Shown: positions 1 to 6,937 of the stretch, in pieces
Layout of the letters: every line of letters begins with the position of its first letter
Numbering within the stretch: position 1 is the first letter of the stretch
NCBI GenBank assembly: GCA_946403615.1
Contig: CAMJAO010000103.1
Location: 1 to 7,204, forward strand
From: an uncultured Prevotellaceae bacterium
GTDB taxonomy: Bacteria > Bacteroidota > Bacteroidia > Bacteroidales > Bacteroidaceae
Reading direction: 5' to 3'
Length of the DNA: 7,204 nt
Translations under genes and position numbers: made by a program
The notes under the pieces: model-generated
Database searches by the model: none
Told to the model about the DNA's origin: nothing
What the model saw: the letters and a program-made list of their open reading frames with translations, nothing else

Positions 1-2832
1 GAGGTCGCTCTTGATGTGGCTGGGGGTCAACGATGAGGAACGGCGGGTGAACAGCGGGTCGATGGTATACCAAGACAGCAACGAACGGTTGAAACCGGAG
101 GTGAGACCGGTCTTGTCATTGCTCTCAGGGAACATCGACGGTACACTCGAGATAATCCACGATGTGGGACCTGAAACGTCGATGGCGTTCTTGGTGTTCT
201 CGAAATCGTCGAGATAAGAGGCGTTGTCCTGTGTCCCGCTGCTCTGGCCGGCTATCAAGTGCGCAAACTCTGCGTTGAAAGTGATATGCGACGGCTGGGT
301 CAGCCTGAGGAACGGGATATAGTCAAGCATATTGGTGAGCCACTGGCTCTCTTTTTTCCAATTGAGATTCACGCCCCACAACGTGTTGTTCAACGGCTCG
401 GAACCCATCGACACCTTCGTGGTCAGCGACTGCTCGCTCAGGTGTTGCAACGTACCGCTCAACTGGAAATCTTTCGAGAAATCGTATTGCCAATTGAGTC
501 CGAGCATCGTCTTTCGTTGCTGGCCGTAGTCGGTATTGCTCTCAAATGACGCGCTGATGGGTGTGTCGGCATCGAGTATGCTCTGGTTGATGATGGTCAC
601 CTCACCCGCGGAATAATCCACGGTGTAGTCGGTACCCTCGCTGAGTTCCACACCGCCGGCGACGACATGCACCGACCCCTGCGGCACATTGTAGGCACCG
701 AGGGAGATGACATTGGCGGCCGAACCACGGAACTGACCCATGAGCAAATACTTGTTCTTCTCGGCTATCTGTTTGGCTACGGTTTTTGTCGAGTCATAGA
801 GTTCGTAGAAACAGTATTTATCCGCCACGTCTTTTGCCACGCCTTTCGAGGTGAGGAAACGCGCCAGATATTCACCGAAAGGCTCTGCCTCGGGCAGGAA
901 TACGCGACCGTTGCTCACGGTATAGCCTTCCACATAATCGAAATAGCCGTTTGAATGAGGTTTATTGTTGTTATCCAGACGGTCTGCACCCAAATCCTTG
1001 ATGATGGTCTGGTCCTTGACCTGCGGTTCGGGGATATAGGTGATATAGACGCCGGTGGTATCGCTCTGATATTTAACATCCAGACGGAACTTGTCTCTCT
1101 GAATCGACGAAGCCAGATAATACACGTTCTTCATCATCAAGTCCCAGTTGCCCTGCTTGGGGTTATTGCTGGTATTTTTCAGTGCCTTGACAAAAAGACA
1201 CTGGTTGACATCGGTGATATCTGAGGCGAACTCACCCACCTGATAGGTCATACCGCCGTAGGTATATTCATAGGCCACGGCCAACACCTGGTCGGTCTGC
1301 AAAGCGGTCTTGAGCGAGATATATCCAAGGGCTGTATTGACGGTGTATTCTGACGATGAGAGCAAACGGGCGTTCTCGAGTTTCTCATAGTCGGTGCCTC
1401 CGACAAAATCGCCGATACCGTCAAGTACCGTGGTGGTCTGGTCGATGTCGCGCGCTGCAGCAAAACTGCTTACCAATGTCGAATACTCAGTATTGGCATT
1501 GTTCGACGGAACGGGTTGATCGGTCGTTCCCCAAAGGGGATTGCTCACCATTTTGTTTTCACCCAAGTCGGTCAGTGCCACGATGTTACGGGTGTTGTTG
1601 GGCGTACCCGACTTGTTGGTTATCCAAACCTCCACACGGTTGATCTTCACGCCGGTGGTCAGGTTGGGCAGGGTCTTCATCGCGTCATCGTAACGGCTGC
1701 GGAAATGGTGTGAGAGGAAAAAGTGGCGGTTCTCCTCGTAATTGGCCACATCTATCTCAAACGGGGTGAGTTGCACACCGCCTTTCGACGACACGCTCTT
1801 CGAGTTGGATTTCTTTTGAGAGAACACCGTCTGCAACTTCAGTTTTCCGAATTGCATGTCGGTACGCACACCGAAAAGCGACGATGCGCCGCGTATCAGC
1901 GACGAGTTGGCAGGGAAGGTAATATTTCCGGCCTCGACGAGTTTGATAATCTCATCTTCCTTGCCCTCGTATTTCAACTTCATGTTTTGCGCGTCGTAAT
2001 CGAAGGTGGCATCGGTGTTGTAGTTCAAATTCATGTTCACCTTGTCACCCACTTTACCGTTCACATTGAGGTTGATTTTCTCATCGAAATCGATGGTGGT
2101 GGTGTTACGGTTGCGGATGGGCAACGACGGGTTGTCGATGCTTTTCAACGTGGCACCGAATTTCAATTCCGCAGTTCCCTGAGTTTTGATGCGCACACCG
2201 CCGGGACCGAAGATTTTCTCTGCGGGACCCAAATCAAAGTGCATGTCAGTAAAGTCGAATTTCTCCTTTCCCTTATTAGCAACAGCCTCTTCGTTCTTTG
2301 ACTTGAAGAACTTGTAAAACTCCTGGCGGTCACGCCATTTGAAATACTCCTCAGGAGTCATCATGATGGGTGCGTCGACCCATGTGCCGCCTATCTTGTT
2401 GCCGATGATATAGCGCTCGAGAGAATCGTTATAAATCACCTCCTGTTTCAGGTTCTCCGGACGGTTCAAGTCGGTGGAATTCTGATGCAGGTCGTCGATA
2501 GTCACAGGCACCGTGCGCTGTATCTTCCAGCGGGGATTGAGCAGCGAGTCCGGGATATCCTCTTCATCGATAATCACGTCGGGCATATTGACTTTCTTCT
2601 TCACCGTGTCAGGGGGAAGAGGATACGCCTCGTCCACTCTCAGTAGAGAGGACGTCGCCGCCCTGCCCTGTGCACCGCCCACACGCGAGGTGGATTCCGA
2701 TTGTGCTACGCCTTCCGTATCGGCACGCCGCTCCGACGGAGCCTTGTGCAGACCCGTCATCATATTGCCCGCCACCACCGTGATGGCGAACAATACCAAA
2801 ATTAGTGCCTTGATACGTTGAGCGTTGAACAT
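1..2832 (-). CDS. sprA: SprA/Sov-type T9SS outer-membrane translocon, N-terminal 944 codons (partial)
   Basis: SprA (Sov in Porphyromonas) is the giant outer-membrane beta-barrel through which type IX secretion substrates leave the periplasm. The reading frame is open from the ATG at 2832 to the window edge and continues beyond it. Family members are roughly 2,400 residues long, so this is about the first 40 percent. An in-frame TAA lies three codons before the ATG, which fixes the start. Residues 8-22 form a hydrophobic signal-peptide-like stretch after MFNAQRIK. Recognisable SprA stretches are YNTDATFDYD (about 268-278), ANSSLIRGASSLFGV (about 305-320), FESNTDYGQQRKTML (763-777) and YLDDFENT (873-880). 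Known for the family: the N-terminal part carries repeated SprA_N regions. It follows ruvA on the same strand after 173 bp. I see no TAnnTTTG promoter in that gap, so co-transcription with ruvA is likely (inference). No frameshift or internal stop was seen. Confidence 0.93.
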   Translation of the reverse strand, partial: MFNAQRIKALILVLFAITVVAGNMMTGLHKAPSERRADTEGVAQSESTSRVGGAQGRAATSSLLRVDEAYPLPPDTVKKKVNMPDVIIDEEDIPDSLLNPRWKIQRTVPVTIDDLHQNSTDLNRPENLKQEVIYNDSLERYIIGNKIGGTWVDAPIMMTPEEYFKWRDRQEFYKFFKSKNEEAVANKGKEKFDFTDMHFDLGPAEKIFGPGGVRIKTQGTAELKFGATLKSIDNPSLPIRNRNTTTIDFDEKINLNVNGKVGDKVNMNLNYNTDATFDYDAQNMKLKYEGKEDEIIKLVEAGNITFPANSSLIRGASSLFGVRTDMQFGKLKLQTVFSQKKSNSKSVSSKGGVQLTPFEIDVANYEENRHFFLSHHFRSRYDDAMKTLPNLTTGVKINRVEVWITNKSGTPNNTRNIVALTDLGENKMVSNPLWGTTDQPVPSNNANTEYSTLVSSFAAARDIDQTTTVLDGIGDFVGGTDYEKLENARLLSSSEYTVNTALGYISLKTALQTDQVLAVAYEYTYGGMTYQVGEFASDITDVNQCLFVKALKNTSNNPKQGNWDLMMKNVYYLASSIQRDKFRLDVKYQSDTTGVYITYIPEPQVKDQTIIKDLGADRLDNNNKPHSNGYFDYVEGYTVSNGRVFLPEAEPFGEYLARFLTSKGVAKDVADKYCFYELYDSTKTVAKQIAEKNKYLLMGQFRGSAANVISLGAYNVPQGSVHVVAGGVELSEGTDYTVDYSAGEVTIINQSILDADTPISASFESNTDYGQQRKTMLGLNWQYDFSKDFQLSGTLQHLSEQSLTTKVSMGSEPLNNTLWGVNLNWKKESQWLTNMLDYIPFLRLTQPSHITFNAEFAHLIAGQSSGTQDNASYLDDFENTKNAIDVSGPTSWIISSVPSMFPESNDKTGLTSGFNRSLLSWYTIDPLFTRRSSSLTPSHIKSDL

Positions 2833-2846
2833 ATTCTTTTATTAAG

Positions 2847-2866
2847 CCCCCTCCCCACCCCTCCCC
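2847..2866 (-). promoter_or_regulatory. Putative G-quadruplex in the sprA leader
   Basis: On the coding (minus) strand this stretch reads as four G-runs of 4, 4, 4 and 5 bases separated by single A, T and A bases. One-base loops give the sort of motif expected to fold into a very stable parallel G-quadruplex. It ends 14 nt before the sprA ATG, separated from it by the AT-rich CTTAATAAAAGAAT, so in the mRNA it would sit at the ribosome-loading region. Folding and function are inferred. The run may simply be part of a dispersed GC-rich repeat. Confidence 0.5.
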
Positions 2867-2876
2867 GAGGGGAGGG
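2859..2876. repeat. GC-rich palindrome upstream of sprA
   Basis: A perfect 8-bp inverted repeat, CCCTCCCC-GA-GGGGAGGG. In RNA it would more realistically form a 7-bp stem with a four-base loop. It shares its left arm with the G-run motif at 2847-2866, so hairpin and quadruplex cannot form together. No U-tract follows on the minus strand, so it is not a canonical intrinsic terminator for ruvA. From general knowledge, similar C-rich palindromes recur between genes in Bacteroidota genomes. Only this copy is visible here. Confidence 0.6.
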
Positions 2877-2904
2877 AATAATTACTTCTCTAATGGTGTG
2901 CCAA

Positions 2905-2981
2905 CTCTTCTCTCCCCCTCGGGGGTTGCCCTCCCCCGACAAACGGGGAAGCCAAGAGGGAGTATGGAGGGTGGCTCCGTC
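2905..2981. repeat. Second GC-rich palindromic intergenic repeat (REP-like)
   Basis: This stretch of the ruvA-sprA spacer is made of short GC-rich inverted arms: CCCCC-TC-GGGGG at 2914-2925, CCCCG-ACAAA-CGGGG at 2934-2948, and CCTCCC/GGGAG-type segments around them. It contains no plausible coding sequence. With the palindrome at 2859-2876 it makes almost the whole spacer look like inserted REP/BIME-type repeat sequence. Its effect on ruvA-sprA read-through is unknown. Confidence 0.4.
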
Positions 2982-3005
2982 TTTAGGATGATTGGGATGT
3001 GCATT

Positions 3006-3626
3006 TTATTTTATCATCTTCAGTGCCAGTTTCACCACCTGTTCTACAGGCAGGTCGGGCTGAGCCTTGAGGATGTCGGTCACCACTTTGGCCGAAGGAG
3101 CAGGCGAGAAGCCGAGCATGGAGAGTGCACTCACCGCCTCGTTCTTCACCTCATTGTTGACATGCACGCCAGAGTCGCTGCCTGCCGTGGCATGGAACTC
3201 GTCAGCGATGCCGCTGGCCACGATTTTGTCTTTCAAATCAACGATGATACGTTGGGCGGTTCTCAGTCCGATACCTTTCACGCTTTTGAGCATCTTCTCG
3301 TCGCCCGAGGCGATGACATTGCACAGGTCTTTCGGTGTGGTGGCCGAGAGTATCATACGCGCAGTGTTGGCGCCCACCCCCGACACGGTGATGAGCATAC
3401 GATACAGTTCGCGCTCCTGTTTCGAGGCGAATCCGTAAAAGGTGAACGAATCATCGCGCCCACCAGTGACCAACTGTTCGTGCACATAGAGTTTCACCTC
3501 TTTTTTGCCTTGTACGGCAGAATAAGTATTGAGCGAAATGTTAAGCGCATAACCCACCCCTGCCGTCTCGATGACAGCAAGAGCCGGGGTCAGTTCTACG
3601 AGTTCGCCCCTAATATAGTCTATCAT
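3006..3626 (-). CDS. ruvA: Holliday junction branch-migration protein RuvA
   Basis: RuvA binds four-way Holliday junctions as a tetramer (or octamer) and loads the RuvB ATPase, which drives branch migration during recombinational repair; RuvC then cuts the junction. The 206-residue length is normal. Visible parts, in order: N-terminal OB-fold (about 1-65, starting MIDYIRGELVEL); an acidic pin equivalent at D58-D59, aligned with E55/D56 of E. coli RuvA; the conserved FYGFASKQERELY; two helix-hairpin-helix DNA-binding motifs, VSGVGANTA (81-89) and VKGIGLRTAQRII (116-128); a flexible linker (about 140-158); and a C-terminal RuvB-contacting domain (about 159-206). Translation starts at the ATG at 3626, which lies within an inverted repeat. 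sprA follows 173 bp downstream on the same strand. No perfect TAnnTTTG box is visible just upstream. ruvB and ruvC are not in the window. Confidence 0.97.
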   Translation of the reverse strand: MIDYIRGELVELTPALAVIETAGVGYALNISLNTYSAVQGKKEVKLYVHEQLVTGGRDDSFTFYGFASKQERELYRMLITVSGVGANTARMILSATTPKDLCNVIASGDEKMLKSVKGIGLRTAQRIIVDLKDKIVASGIADEFHATAGSDSGVHVNNEVKNEAVSALSMLGFSPAPSAKVVTDILKAQPDLPVEQVVKLALKMIK

Positions 3627-3657
3627 TACGTTAAAAAATTGTATATACGTAATGATA
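3621..3657 (-). promoter_or_regulatory. 11-bp perfect inverted repeat spanning the ruvA start codon
   Basis: Arms TATCATTACGT (3621-3631) and ACGTAATGATA (3647-3657) are perfect reverse complements, separated by 15 AT-rich bases. The ruvA ATG (3624-3626) lies inside the downstream arm. In a transcript starting further upstream, the start codon would be paired in the stem. As DNA it has the size and symmetry of an operator. The repeat is seen directly; either role is inference. Confidence 0.55.
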
Positions 3658-3732
3658 AACGATAAAAGGGGCGGATTATTGCATTTGGATGGACTCTCTG
3701 CATGAATTTTTGTGTGAATCCACTAGAAAAGC

Positions 3733-3812
3733 TGTAGGGGCATCCTGCATGTATGACCGAAAGGTCAGAGCAAAGCCAATATAGGAGGACATAGATAAAC
3801 TAAATCCCTACA
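3733..3812. other. Possible structured segment between the CotH-like gene and ruvA
   Basis: The 217-bp gap 3627-3843 holds no gene I can support. Within it, TGTAGGG (3733-3739) and CCCTACA (3806-3812) are a 7-bp inverted pair. They enclose TGACC-GAAA-GGTCA (3754-3767), which on the plus strand is a 5-bp stem closed by a GNRA-type tetraloop. On the minus strand a 38-codon reading frame (3792-3676) also runs through here. There is no clear intrinsic terminator for the upstream CotH-like gene. Assignment as a structured RNA is speculative. Confidence 0.2.
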
Positions 3813-3843
3813 TTCGGAGCGGTGCTTGAGTTCAACAAGAGAG

Positions 3844-6312
3844 TCACATCTTGATTTTCACCACTTCGTCGGCTATACGGACCAAATAGGTGCGATTGGC
3901 AGGAAGGGAGAGACGCAGTTCGGAAGCGGAGGCGACAGCCTGTTTGATGACCATACCCTGCAGGTCATAGACCATGACACGGGCGCCATCGGGCAACTGC
4001 CGGAGTGTGAGCACACCACCGTCGACAAGCCAGTTCCAAGACTTGGTTTTGAGGGTCTCTATGCCATCGACTGCTGTGGTCTTCGCATTGATAGTCAGAC
4101 TACTGCACTGTGGCATGGTGAAGGTGTAGGTGTCGCCCGACACCTCTGTTGTGGTGGTGCCACTCGAAGTTACGGTCTGCACCGTCCATCCCGTCACTTT
4201 GCGTCCTGCAGAAGACGAGCCTTGCAGGGTGACTTGGCGGTTGACATAGAATTTTCCATTGAAAACGCCCTTTGTCAATGTCACTCCGTTGAAACTGATG
4301 CTGATGCCTTCCAAATCAGCGGCACTCACACTGTTATTGACATTCAACTGGATGGGAGTACCCAGCTGATAATAACTGCCGATATGCTGATAGCAATAAT
4401 CGGTGCGCTGCTTCAGCCAGTTACGGGCATTGTTTAACTCCTGATTGTAATTGGGCCACCATTCGTTGATCAGTCGGCGATGATGGGGATATTCGAACCT
4501 GATTTTATTGTACATGGGGTCCCAAACCTCACGCACACCCTGCTCGTTGAGGAAATCACCCATGTAAATGGCGGCGCGATCAAGGAACTCGCGTTTGAAG
4601 TCGTTGTCTTCCATCAGACGACGGAACAGACGGGTATGCTCGTAGTGATTGGCCCATGCCCGATCGCTGTCATAATTGGGATTATGAAGCCATTCCAAGG
4701 TCTTATAACCGGGTGACGACCCGTACAGGCCCAGTCCGAAGTCGGTGTCTTTGGCTATCCAGCGCCAACGGCCCCCTGGAGTGCGGGGACGCCACATCAC
4801 TATGTTGTTGCCGGGGAAGTCCTGATTGTTGAAATAGAGGTTCATGATCATCAGGTTCATAAACTCATAGCAGTCCATCCACTGCTCATATTCGGCCATG
4901 GTATGCCCGTGCTCGTTATAGAAGGCTGTGAACTGGTTGAAATTCTCCTTGTCGCCCTCTTTCAACTCATACCAGTTCTCTATCATATCGAGGTCTTCAA
5001 GTCCGTCGCCGTCCTCACCTTGATAATGGGTATAGATGTTGTCTTCGTTGGAACGCTCACGGATGTTGAGCATACCGCTGTAGGTGCCGTTGATATAAAT
5101 GATGGCGGGACTCCACGCCTGCCAGTCGAGATCAACACGTTCTGCCATCGACCGCTGGATGATGGCGTCGCGTTGGTAGAGGTAGTCGAAGTCATTACCG
5201 GAATTGCGCAACACGAGCGATTTGAAATCCGTGTCGCCCGGACGCTGATCGGGGAAGAACTCATATGAGAACCGCTTGGTGCCGAATCGCTTATGGGCGT
5301 AGATGGCAAGCGATTTGTATTTGCTGCCACGGGTGGCACCACCTTGGATACGGGTCTCGCATAGTTGGTTGAGTTTGCTCCCCTGCCCTTCGCCCTCGAA
5401 ATACTCGAAGTTGATGGGTCGGCGCCAGTCATACTCGTAGTTCTTTTGTTGGGTGCTATAATTGCCATCCACATAGATGCCTATCTTCGGGTCGTTCAGA
5501 TACTTGTCGTCGGTGACGATAGAGATGACGGGCAGGGTGATGTCGCGCGGATGGAAGAGATAGGACTGTGTGGTGGAGCGGGGCGAGAGATAACCGTCGC
5601 AGAAGATTTTCGCACGCACCACTATTGATCTGTTGATGTGCAGGGGACCAGTATATTTTGAATGACTGAGCGTCGGCTCGCTGCCGTTGAGGGTATAATG
5701 AATCTCTGCTCCTTCAGGAGTTCCTGCGGGCATAGACAGTTCCAAAGTGATATTGCCCGACTGCACCACGCGTCCCTGCTCACTGAAGACAGGTTCGCCC
5801 AAGATATCTTTGTTGCTGAGCACCGTACCGCAGTTGGGGGCTCCAGGGGTAGGCACAGCCTGATAGCCATAACTATCGCTGTCGGCGGTCTTGCGGCCAT
5901 ACGAGACATTGGGCGCGGGCTGTTTTTTCAAGTCGGATATCTTGTCAACCACGGCTCCGTCTTTGAACAGATAAACGGCGCACCCCTTGCCGCTCTCCAG
6001 ACGGTAATCGGTGTGCATACCCTTACCTACTTTGTCGCAATACACCAATGTATATTGCTGCGGGGAAAGTGTGAAGTTATCCAAAGGCCATGCCTGGCCT
6101 GCATTGTTGGAGTCTCCGAGACTGTATTGGTTCAGATTGACAGCCGTTGAGCCGCTATTGTATAGTTCCACCCATGAGTCGGGAAACTCGTTCAAATCGT
6201 CCATCACGCAATCGATATTTGACTGCATCAACTCGGTGATGATGACTTGGGCACGGACCGTACTTAAAGCGATCACGAGCGATAGAGTGGTAAAGAAAAG
6301 TCTTGTCTTCAT
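3844..6312 (-). CDS. Secreted lamin-tail/CotH-like protein with probable T9SS sorting domain
   Basis: Probable cell-surface or secreted protein of 822 residues. Domains in order: signal peptide MKTRLFFTTLSLVIALSTVRA with probable cleavage before Q22; a lamin-tail-like beta-sandwich (about 23-140, beginning VIITELMQSN); a chitobiase C-terminal/Fn3-associated type domain (about 172-253, with IHYTLNGSEPT and YTGPL); a CotH kinase-like domain (about 258-530, with LPVISIVTDD, RNSGNDFDYLYQRDAI, INGTYSGMLNIRER and IAKDTDFGLGL); a helical stretch rich in aromatic residues (about 540-650); an Ig-like or repeat-type domain (about 653-745); and a T9SS type-A-like tail (about 764-822, with VYDLQGMVIK and YLVRI). 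Known for the family: bacterial CotH is an atypical protein kinase, and the acidic DTD (522-524) matches its conserved metal-binding region. The substrate here is unknown. I chose the ATG at 6312 because a longer TTG start at 6351 would fall inside the -7 promoter box and would displace the signal peptide. Confidence 0.88.
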   Translation of the reverse strand: MKTRLFFTTLSLVIALSTVRAQVIITELMQSNIDCVMDDLNEFPDSWVELYNSGSTAVNLNQYSLGDSNNAGQAWPLDNFTLSPQQYTLVYCDKVGKGMHTDYRLESGKGCAVYLFKDGAVVDKISDLKKQPAPNVSYGRKTADSDSYGYQAVPTPGAPNCGTVLSNKDILGEPVFSEQGRVVQSGNITLELSMPAGTPEGAEIHYTLNGSEPTLSHSKYTGPLHINRSIVVRAKIFCDGYLSPRSTTQSYLFHPRDITLPVISIVTDDKYLNDPKIGIYVDGNYSTQQKNYEYDWRRPINFEYFEGEGQGSKLNQLCETRIQGGATRGSKYKSLAIYAHKRFGTKRFSYEFFPDQRPGDTDFKSLVLRNSGNDFDYLYQRDAIIQRSMAERVDLDWQAWSPAIIYINGTYSGMLNIRERSNEDNIYTHYQGEDGDGLEDLDMIENWYELKEGDKENFNQFTAFYNEHGHTMAEYEQWMDCYEFMNLMIMNLYFNNQDFPGNNIVMWRPRTPGGRWRWIAKDTDFGLGLYGSSPGYKTLEWLHNPNYDSDRAWANHYEHTRLFRRLMEDNDFKREFLDRAAIYMGDFLNEQGVREVWDPMYNKIRFEYPHHRRLINEWWPNYNQELNNARNWLKQRTDYCYQHIGSYYQLGTPIQLNVNNSVSAADLEGISISFNGVTLTKGVFNGKFYVNRQVTLQGSSSAGRKVTGWTVQTVTSSGTTTTEVSGDTYTFTMPQCSSLTINAKTTAVDGIETLKTKSWNWLVDGGVLTLRQLPDGARVMVYDLQGMVIKQAVASASELRLSLPANRTYLVRIADEVVKIKM

Positions 6313-6348
6313 TTGTTTGATTTTTGATCTGTAGAAAAGATTTGCGTG

Positions 6349-6356
6349 CAAAGTTA
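6349..6356 (-). promoter_or_regulatory. Bacteroidota -7 promoter box for the CotH-like gene
   Basis: TAACTTTG on the minus strand is a perfect match to the Bacteroidota sigma-ABfr -7 consensus TAnnTTTG. Transcription would start a few bases downstream, giving a leader of about 30 nt before the ATG at 6312. No good TTTG -33 element is found at the usual 19-20 nt spacing (the sequence there is roughly TGGT), so expression may be weak or activator-dependent (inference). Confidence 0.65.
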
Positions 6357-6405
6357 GTCATAATAATTGATATATACCACATTACAACTCATAATTAATT
6401 ATTAC

Positions 6406-6660
6406 TGTCCGCTAAACCTATTTTTATCCCCATATTCACAGCTTTTGCCGCTTGACAAGCCACCCTTTGTACTCTTTCTACGGCTGTCAGCTAAAAATGG
6501 GATGTTAATCTGACTTTGAAACTCATGAAACATGGCGTTTCTTGCGTTTTTCTGCCTTTTTCAGAGGCTCTGGCTCAGAAATAGACTATCTGCACATCCA
6601 ACTTGTTGGCCGTCCGACAAAACTTGTATTTCAAAACAGGTCGTGATTTTTTAGCGGACA
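6406..6660. mobile_element. MITE-like element, 255 bp, with 11-bp perfect terminal inverted repeats
   Basis: TGTCCGCTAAA (6406-6416) and TTTAGCGGACA (6650-6660) are perfect reverse complements bounding 255 bp with no transposase gene. A third, near-identical copy, TGTCAGCTAAA (6485-6495), lies inside in the same orientation as the left end. No target-site duplication is obvious in the flanks (attac | ccaat). The minus strand has a 31-codon open frame (6490-6395) that runs out through the left end and stops just beyond it, as transposase tails sometimes do. The simplest reading is an internally deleted insertion-sequence derivative. The parent family cannot be named from the sequence alone. 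Confidence 0.55.
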
Positions 6661-6685
6661 CCAATAAAACAGAATACACATAAAG

Positions 6686-6716
6686 AAAGAGGCCGGAAGT
6701 TGCTTCCGGCCTCTTT
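6686..6716 (-). terminator. Strong intrinsic terminator, bidirectional in form
   Basis: A perfect 14-bp stem, arms 6686-6699 and 6703-6716, closed by the three-base loop TTG, with core GAGGCCGGAAG/CTTCCGGCCTC. On the minus strand it begins 15 bases after the stop codon of the 52-residue gene and is followed by TTTCTTTA-like T-rich sequence. On the plus strand it is followed by TTTTATATT, so it could work in both directions, although no plus-strand gene precedes it. It also shields the MITE-like element and the CotH-like gene from upstream transcription. Confidence 0.9.
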
Positions 6717-6731
6717 TATATTCAATTATAT

Positions 6732-6890
6732 TCAATGCATCATGTCGTCGAGAGAGTAATTGCTGTTTTCTATGAATCCACCTCCTACTCTTGCCACGCG
6801 ATTGAAACATTTGAGTTGACCTGATATGTAACTTACTGCAGCAGCGATGCTCATGAGCAACGGGTTAGCCAAAATTTTCTTTGTTGTCAT
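6732..6890 (-). CDS. 52-residue microprotein of unknown function
   Basis: I do not recognise this protein. It is supported as a gene by its setting: a perfect TAACTTTG promoter 47 bp upstream of the start, an A-rich leader ending in AAAAAAGTT before the ATG, and a strong intrinsic terminator 15 bases after the TGA. The product has a basic N-terminus (MTTKKILANP), a mainly hydrophobic stretch (about 10-23, LLMSIAAAVSYIS), a basic middle with one cysteine (C28) and RVARVGGG (31-38), and an acidic, methionine-rich end (NYSLDDMMH). This suits a small membrane-associated protein or a peptide precursor; neither is shown. No cleavage site or metal site is evident. It appears to be transcribed alone. 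Confidence 0.65.
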   Translation of the reverse strand: MTTKKILANPLLMSIAAAVSYISGQLKCFNRVARVGGGFIENSNYSLDDMMH

Positions 6891-6937
6891 AACTTTTTTA
6901 TTTTTAATGATAACACATTTTGTTTCTGATCACAATG

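Noticed and set aside
1723..2301. 192-codon plus-strand frame and other plus-strand frames across 1-2832
   Set aside because: They are antisense to a continuous, clearly recognisable SprA frame. Their translations show low-complexity shadow composition and they have no promoters.
2859..2876. GC-rich palindrome as an intrinsic terminator for ruvA
   Set aside because: No T-tract follows on the minus strand. The next bases are further G-runs and then the sprA leader.
2898..3665. 255-codon plus-strand frame
   Set aside because: It lies opposite ruvA, whose helix-hairpin-helix motifs and length are unmistakable. The plus-strand product is a histidine-rich shadow.
6313..6351. 13-residue N-terminal extension of the CotH-like protein from a TTG start
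   Set aside because: The TTG overlaps the perfect -7 box, and the signal peptide begins properly at the ATG at 6312.
6402..6533. 43-residue minus-strand frame beginning ATG TTT CAT inside the MITE-like element
   Set aside because: No promoter or recognisable protein character. It overlaps a different, more protein-like frame and ends in the terminal repeat.
6777..6786. GGG in the microprotein as a double-glycine leader cleavage site
   Set aside because: The residues before it (RVAR) lack the leader consensus of hydrophobic and acidic positions seen in double-glycine peptide precursors, and no transporter or peptidase gene is nearby.
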